NCBI GenBank assembly: GCA_016235225.1
Contig: JACRLS010000026.1
Coordinates: 1 to 8,500 of the forward strand
Source: Nitrospirota bacterium
GTDB lineage: Bacteria; Nitrospirota; Nitrospiria; Nitrospirales; Nitrospiraceae
DNA length: 8,500 nucleotides
Direction: 5' to 3'
Positions 6,552-8,500 of the stretch are shown here, piece after piece; the first letter of the stretch is position 1, and every line of letters starts with the position of its first letter. A program made the position numbers and the translations under genes. The notes beneath the pieces were generated by a model, which had not been told where the DNA came from, made no database searches, and worked only from the letters and a program-made list of their open reading frames with translations.

Positions 6552-6905
6552 TCACCTGCCGGACCTGGCGCCGAGCGCGTAGAGCCCCGTCATGGTCAGA
6601 CCGACCACGCCGGCGAACGCGGCTGGTTCCCATTTGCCGTTGATGAGACTCAAGGCTGCAAAGCCGACGACCCACAACCACAAGATGCCGAACCGTTTGA
6701 TGCCCTCCGCGACGGTCACCCACTGCTGCTGCACGGAGAAGCGCCCCAGGACCGCGCTGGCCACGGCTCCGACGAAACCTGCCGCATAGATCCCTGGCTC
6801 CATGCCGCCCACCATAAAGAACAGGAGGAGCCCCATGGTCCCGAAGACCACGGCCTCGAAGGCCCACCGTCTAAGAACTGACTCGTGCTGATCGGATGGT
6901 TCCAT
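6552..6905 (-). CDS. 117-aa polytopic membrane protein
   Basis: The start is placed at ATG 6905, with GTGAGGTG about 8 bases upstream, rather than at a GTG at 6956 that lacks a Shine-Dalgarno. The N-terminus is a polar tail (MEPSDQHESVLRRW). Four hydrophobic segments follow: about residues 16-33 ('VVFGTMGLLLFFMVGG'), 38-54 ('AAGFVGAVASAVLG'), 73-90 ('FGILWLWVVGFAALSLI') and 95-113 ('AAFAGVVGLTMTGLYALG'). Inner-membrane location is clear, but no family is recognised. It shares strand and spacing (57 bases) with the 61-aa membrane ORF upstream and lies 121 bases before the monooxygenase start. Confidence 0.72.
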   Translation of the reverse strand: MEPSDQHESVLRRWAFEAVVFGTMGLLLFFMVGGMEPGIYAAGFVGAVASAVLGRFSVQQQWVTVAEGIKRFGILWLWVVGFAALSLINGKWEPAAFAGVVGLTMTGLYALGARSGR

Positions 6906-6962
6906 CGACGACACCTCACGGGTGAGGAACAGATTCCCTCGCACCGTAATCCCCACGCCGCT

Positions 6963-7148
6963 CTAGCTGTGTGGACGGTTACGAGATCGGAAGATCCCGG
7001 CTGCAATCACGGCGACCACGGCCATGAGCGGGCCGAAGACGAAGGCCCCGGTCATGGCCGCCTCGGGCGATTTGTCGTGGGTGTTGGAGGAGAAGGTCTC
7101 GATTGCCAGCATGCCCCCCCAGAGCCCGACAGGGAGGCAGGCGCTCAC
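6963..7148 (-). CDS. Small two-span membrane protein with uncertain start
   Basis: About 61 aa if the GTG at 7148 is the start. There are two hydrophobic segments: 'ACLPVGLWGGMLAIETF' near the N-terminus and 'MTGAFVFGPLMAVVAVIAAG' near the C-terminus, separated by a polar loop (SSNTHDKSPEA) and ended by a basic tail (FRSRNRPHS). The GTG has no Shine-Dalgarno. The frame stays open upstream without ATG, GTG or TTG for at least 25 codons, the nearest candidate being a GTA six codons before. The start is therefore undecided. The gene is divergent from the GYD-domain gene, and its upstream part overlaps that gene's promoter region. Confidence 0.5.
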   Translation of the reverse strand: MSACLPVGLWGGMLAIETFSSNTHDKSPEAAMTGAFVFGPLMAVVAVIAAGIFRSRNRPHS

Positions 7149-7194
7149 CGCCGCATGTCGTACGCCGCGCGAGCGATCCGCTTCTCGGCGCCTC

Positions 7195-7223
7195 TTGTTC
7201 GGCCCCTTTCCCTGGCCTATGAT
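7195..7223 (+). promoter_or_regulatory. Sigma70-type promoter of the GYD-domain gene
   Basis: TTGTTC (7195-7200) and TATGAT (7218-7223) are separated by exactly 17 bases. Expected transcription start is near 7230, giving a leader of about 45 bases before the ATG at 7275. No operator-like palindrome is visible. Confidence 0.65.
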
Positions 7224-7274
7224 GAAGCCGGCCGGTCCGCCCCAACGATTGTTCCCTTACCCAGGAGGTGATTC

Positions 7275-7583
7275 ATGCCGACCTACGTCAGCCTGGTCAA
7301 GTTCACCCAGCACGGCCTCATGACCATGAAGGACAAAGGTATCGAGCGGGCCGAGGCGGTCCAGAAGAATGCCAAGGCTCAGGGAGGCAAGCTCCTGCAA
7401 GCCTACTACTGCCTGGGAGAGTACGATGTGGTGGCAATCTGGGAGTTCCCCGACAATCGCGCGGCGATGAAGGCCGCCGTGCTGAACGCCTCCTTGGGCC
7501 ACATCCAGATTACGACCATGCCGGCGGTCACGCGGGACGACTGGAAGAAGCTCCTGCAGGACGCCTTGGGCAAGCAGAAGTAG
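7275..7583 (+). CDS. GYD-domain protein
   Basis: A 102-aa protein whose ATG at 7275 follows a perfect Shine-Dalgarno, AGGAGGTGA (7263-7271). The sequence fits the GYD family: MPTYVSLVKFTQHGLMTMKD at the N-terminus, a helix 'GIERAEAVQKNAKAQGG' (22-38), then strand 'LLQAYYCLGEYDVVAIWEFPD' split around the signature G-E-Y-D (48-51), and 'LGHIQITTMPAVT' near the end. The family forms a ferredoxin-like alpha/beta barrel related to dimeric stress-responsive domains and is of unknown biochemical function. Cytoplasmic. It is the only plus-strand gene in the left 8 kb and is monocistronic by position. The strong promoter and Shine-Dalgarno suggest good expression. Confidence 0.88.
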   Translation: MPTYVSLVKFTQHGLMTMKDKGIERAEAVQKNAKAQGGKLLQAYYCLGEYDVVAIWEFPDNRAAMKAAVLNASLGHIQITTMPAVTRDDWKKLLQDALGKQK

Positions 7584-7782
7584 GCCTCGACATCGGAGGC
7601 GATCCTGACCGTCGTAAATGCCTCATGGTTGGAAGCAAGCGAGGATGAGGACAGTCTGAGCTGTTCCCACTCCGAGTGGCCGGCGAGCTCCTGTTGGGAA
7701 GCCTCCGCCCCTGCGGTCCGCCCGTGCTCAGCGGCTGTCCTTGCACGGGGAGCCGGGACGGGATAGCCCCGGATCGGCCCGC

Positions 7783-7814
7783 CCGTCCTCAGGCGAGAGG
7801 GTTGCCGTCCTCAG
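7783..7814. repeat. 10-bp direct repeat, 22-bp period
   Basis: CCGTCCTCAG occurs at 7783-7792 and 7805-7814. The 22-base period is about two helical turns, so both copies face the same side of DNA. The second copy ends 4 bases before the -35-like hexamer of the orphan promoter. The layout resembles an activator site, though chance repetition is possible at this length. Confidence 0.35.
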
Positions 7815-7818
7815 AGCC

Positions 7819-7848
7819 TTCACATAAAAGTTGGAAGAGCCTTATAAT
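7819..7848 (+). promoter_or_regulatory. Orphan sigma70-type promoter
   Basis: TTCACA (7819-7824, five of six matches to TTGACA) and a perfect TATAAT (7843-7848) are 18 bases apart. No plus-strand gene begins until 8167, so the product would be a small RNA, a leader of about 310 bases for the controller gene, or nothing. Confidence 0.45.
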
Positions 7849-8118
7849 GAAGGGTCGTTCCAAGCTTGCTCATTTCCCTCTCCTTAGGGGCCGCATGGTC
7901 GGTGTCCCACTGCGTGTGGTTCCCACTCTTTACTCTTCGTCCCTCCAATAGGGCATAGCCAGGTTGCCGTTCACTGCGCGCGTCGAGCGAGCGCTTTCCG
8001 AAGTGCGGGCTCTGTGAGCACAGGGGATTGCAGGCTGCCATCTCTCCCCATTCCAGACGAAGGCTCTTGACGGCCTGTTAAGAAGCCTAGCTCCCTTCTG
8101 CTTTCTCGCCATCAATAA

Positions 8119-8144
8119 TACTCATAGTCTCTAGACGGATAGGC
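8119..8144 (+). promoter_or_regulatory. C-box-like operator of the controller (XRE) gene
   Basis: Two 11-bp boxes, TACTCATAGTC (8119-8129) and GACGGATAGGC (8134-8144), are separated by 4 bases. Restriction-modification controller proteins bind tandem boxes of the form GACT-N3-AGTC, with an inter-box gap of about 4 bases, just upstream of their own gene. Box 1 matches that pattern except for its first base. Box 2 keeps G-A-C, A-G and C but departs at two core positions, as lower-affinity second boxes often do. The site ends 22 bases before the ATG, overlapping where the -35 element of a leaderless transcript would lie. A partial third copy (TACTCAT, 8155-8161) adjoins the start codon. Confidence 0.55.
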
Positions 8145-8166
8145 TTCCCTTCTGTACTCATCAGCC

Positions 8167-8385
8167 ATGAAGTCCCCTCAGCTACGCTTCGGCAGGCGAG
8201 TCCGTCAATTACGCCTCAAGAAAGGATGGACACAGGAACAGCTGGCTGAAAGGACTGGCCGTCATTGGACTTACATTGGCGGCATAGAACGTGGCGAGCG
8301 CAATGTAACCCTCGCAGTAATTGCTGACATCGCTCGTGGGCTTGGTGTTGAGATCAAAGCATTGTTTCCGAAGGAGCATGAGTAG
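8167..8385 (+). CDS. XRE/Cro-family regulator, probable restriction-modification controller (C) protein
   Basis: A 72-aa protein made of one helix-turn-helix domain: 'FGRRVRQLRLKKGWTQEQLA' opens helices 1-2, and the recognition region is 'WTYIGGIERGERNVTLAVIA' (34-53). It ends 'GLGVEIKALFPKEHE'. The size and the T-Y-I-x-G-I-E-R-x-x-R-N motif are those of controller proteins, which first activate and then repress their own gene and the adjoining endonuclease gene. The ATG at 8167 has no Shine-Dalgarno, and a weak -10 (TGTACT, 8153-8158) would put the RNA start at or next to the ATG. Leaderless mRNA is known for some C genes. The upstream C-box-like operator and the overlapping downstream ORF support the controller reading. 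Generic XRE regulators look similar, so the C-protein role is an inference from context. Confidence 0.8.
   Translation: MKSPQLRFGRRVRQLRLKKGWTQEQLAERTGRHWTYIGGIERGERNVTLAVIADIARGLGVEIKALFPKEHE
8371..8376 (+). promoter_or_regulatory. Shine-Dalgarno inside the regulator's 3' end that fixes the next start
   Basis: AAGGAG lies 8 bases before the GTG at 8385. An in-frame stop (TGA, 8379-8381) just upstream means GTG is the only possible start of the following ORF, and this ribosome site makes it credible. Confidence 0.65.
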
Positions 8386-8500
8386 TGCGATCTCATCCTC
8401 TCGAGCATGATCTCAATGCCGACGCAGCCGATATTCTCTCTGCCATTCAAAAGGGCTTTCGCGCCATAATCGACGTCAAGGGGAAGCTAGCGGAGTACTT
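8385..8500 (+). CDS. Start of the gene after the controller; possible restriction endonuclease, truncated by the window
   Basis: The GTG at 8385 overlaps the last base of the regulator's TAG stop, a typical translational-coupling arrangement, and has AAGGAG at 8 bases. The frame is open to the window end, 38 full codons. The visible peptide starts VRSHPLEHDLNADAADILSA, then 'IQKGFRAIIDVKGKLAEY'. It looks like a genuine folded-protein N-terminus, mostly helical, with no signal peptide. I cannot assign a family from 38 residues. In C-regulated type II systems the gene directly downstream of, and often overlapping, the C gene is the endonuclease, so that is the leading guess. A methyltransferase is less likely, since no SAM motif is visible yet. 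Confidence 0.6.
   Translation, partial: MRSHPLEHDLNADAADILSAIQKGFRAIIDVKGKLAEY

Larger units (their letters stand above)
7584..8118. other. Gene-poor stretch between the GYD gene and the controller operator
   Basis: No convincing protein gene on either strand. It holds a short stem (GCCTC 7584-7588 with GAGGC 7596-7600, no T-run), a perfect odd palindrome CCACTC-C-GAGTGG (7667-7679), a 7-bp inverted repeat CCCGTGC/GCACGGG (7721-7727, 7743-7749) with a 15-base loop, a 10-bp direct repeat (7783-7792, 7805-7814) and a promoter-like sequence at 7819. A 17-codon minus-strand ORF (7820-7873) has a good Shine-Dalgarno (AGGAG, 6 bases). A 60-codon minus-strand frame (7930-8112) has none. Base composition becomes visibly less GC-rich from about 7815 rightward, consistent with a junction between native and acquired DNA. 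Confidence 0.5.

Noticed and set aside
5234..6643. A 469-codon plus-strand open frame
   Set aside because: It lies antisense to the FAD monooxygenase, which has all family motifs. Its translation is rich in Arg, His, Gln and Pro with no domain, as expected from the antisense of a GC-rich gene.
7584..7600. Stem GCCTC/GAGGC right after the GYD stop as an intrinsic terminator
   Set aside because: Only 5 bp of stem, and no T-run follows.
7930..8112. A 60-codon minus-strand frame divergent from the controller gene, starting next to the C-box-like site
   Set aside because: Its position would suit a divergent methyltransferase, but it is far too short, shows no motif, and has no Shine-Dalgarno. 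It could be debris of a deleted gene, but nothing in the sequence shows this.

Overview
This 8.5 kb, GC-rich window looks like bacterial chromosome, most likely from a Nitrospira-type organism (Nitrospirota). That assignment is inferred from the mix of genes: a CsbD-like stress protein, a short ComEA-type helix-hairpin-helix protein, a secreted FGE-fold protein, a GYD-domain protein and several tiny membrane proteins. It was not tested by any database search. Almost all genes read leftward (minus strand). Only a GYD-domain gene and the genes at the right edge read rightward.

Left part (1-2630, minus strand): the start of a gene running off the left edge, a helix-hairpin-helix protein, an exported FGE-fold protein lacking both catalytic cysteines, a CsbD-like protein, and small membrane or exported ORFs. 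One of these, 54 aa at 2465-2629, is a convincing small gene. Another (2198-2455) encodes a good signal peptide and a Cys-containing mature region but has no normal start codon in front of the signal peptide. The stretch 2630-3325 holds no gene I can support.

Middle part (3326-7148, minus strand): in transcription order, two small membrane proteins, a PHBH-fold FAD monooxygenase, a class I SAM methyltransferase, a fragment of a GNAT acetyltransferase, and an FNR-type flavin/NAD(P)H reductase. Monooxygenase, methyltransferase and reductase together suggest hydroxylation plus methylation of a small, perhaps aromatic or quinone-like, substrate. The substrate is unknown.

Right part (7195-8500, plus strand): a GYD-domain gene has a near-textbook sigma70-type promoter and a perfect Shine-Dalgarno. 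It is followed by about 580 bp without a convincing gene, holding GC-rich inverted repeats, a 10-bp direct repeat and a strong orphan promoter-like sequence. Then comes a 72-aa XRE/Cro-type regulator with no Shine-Dalgarno, preceded by two 11-bp boxes in the layout of a restriction-modification controller (C-protein) operator. Its stop overlaps by one base a GTG-initiated ORF with a strong Shine-Dalgarno that runs off the right edge. This is the arrangement of a C gene followed by a restriction endonuclease gene. I infer that the window ends at the left boundary of a C-regulated restriction-modification island; this is the most interesting part of the window.
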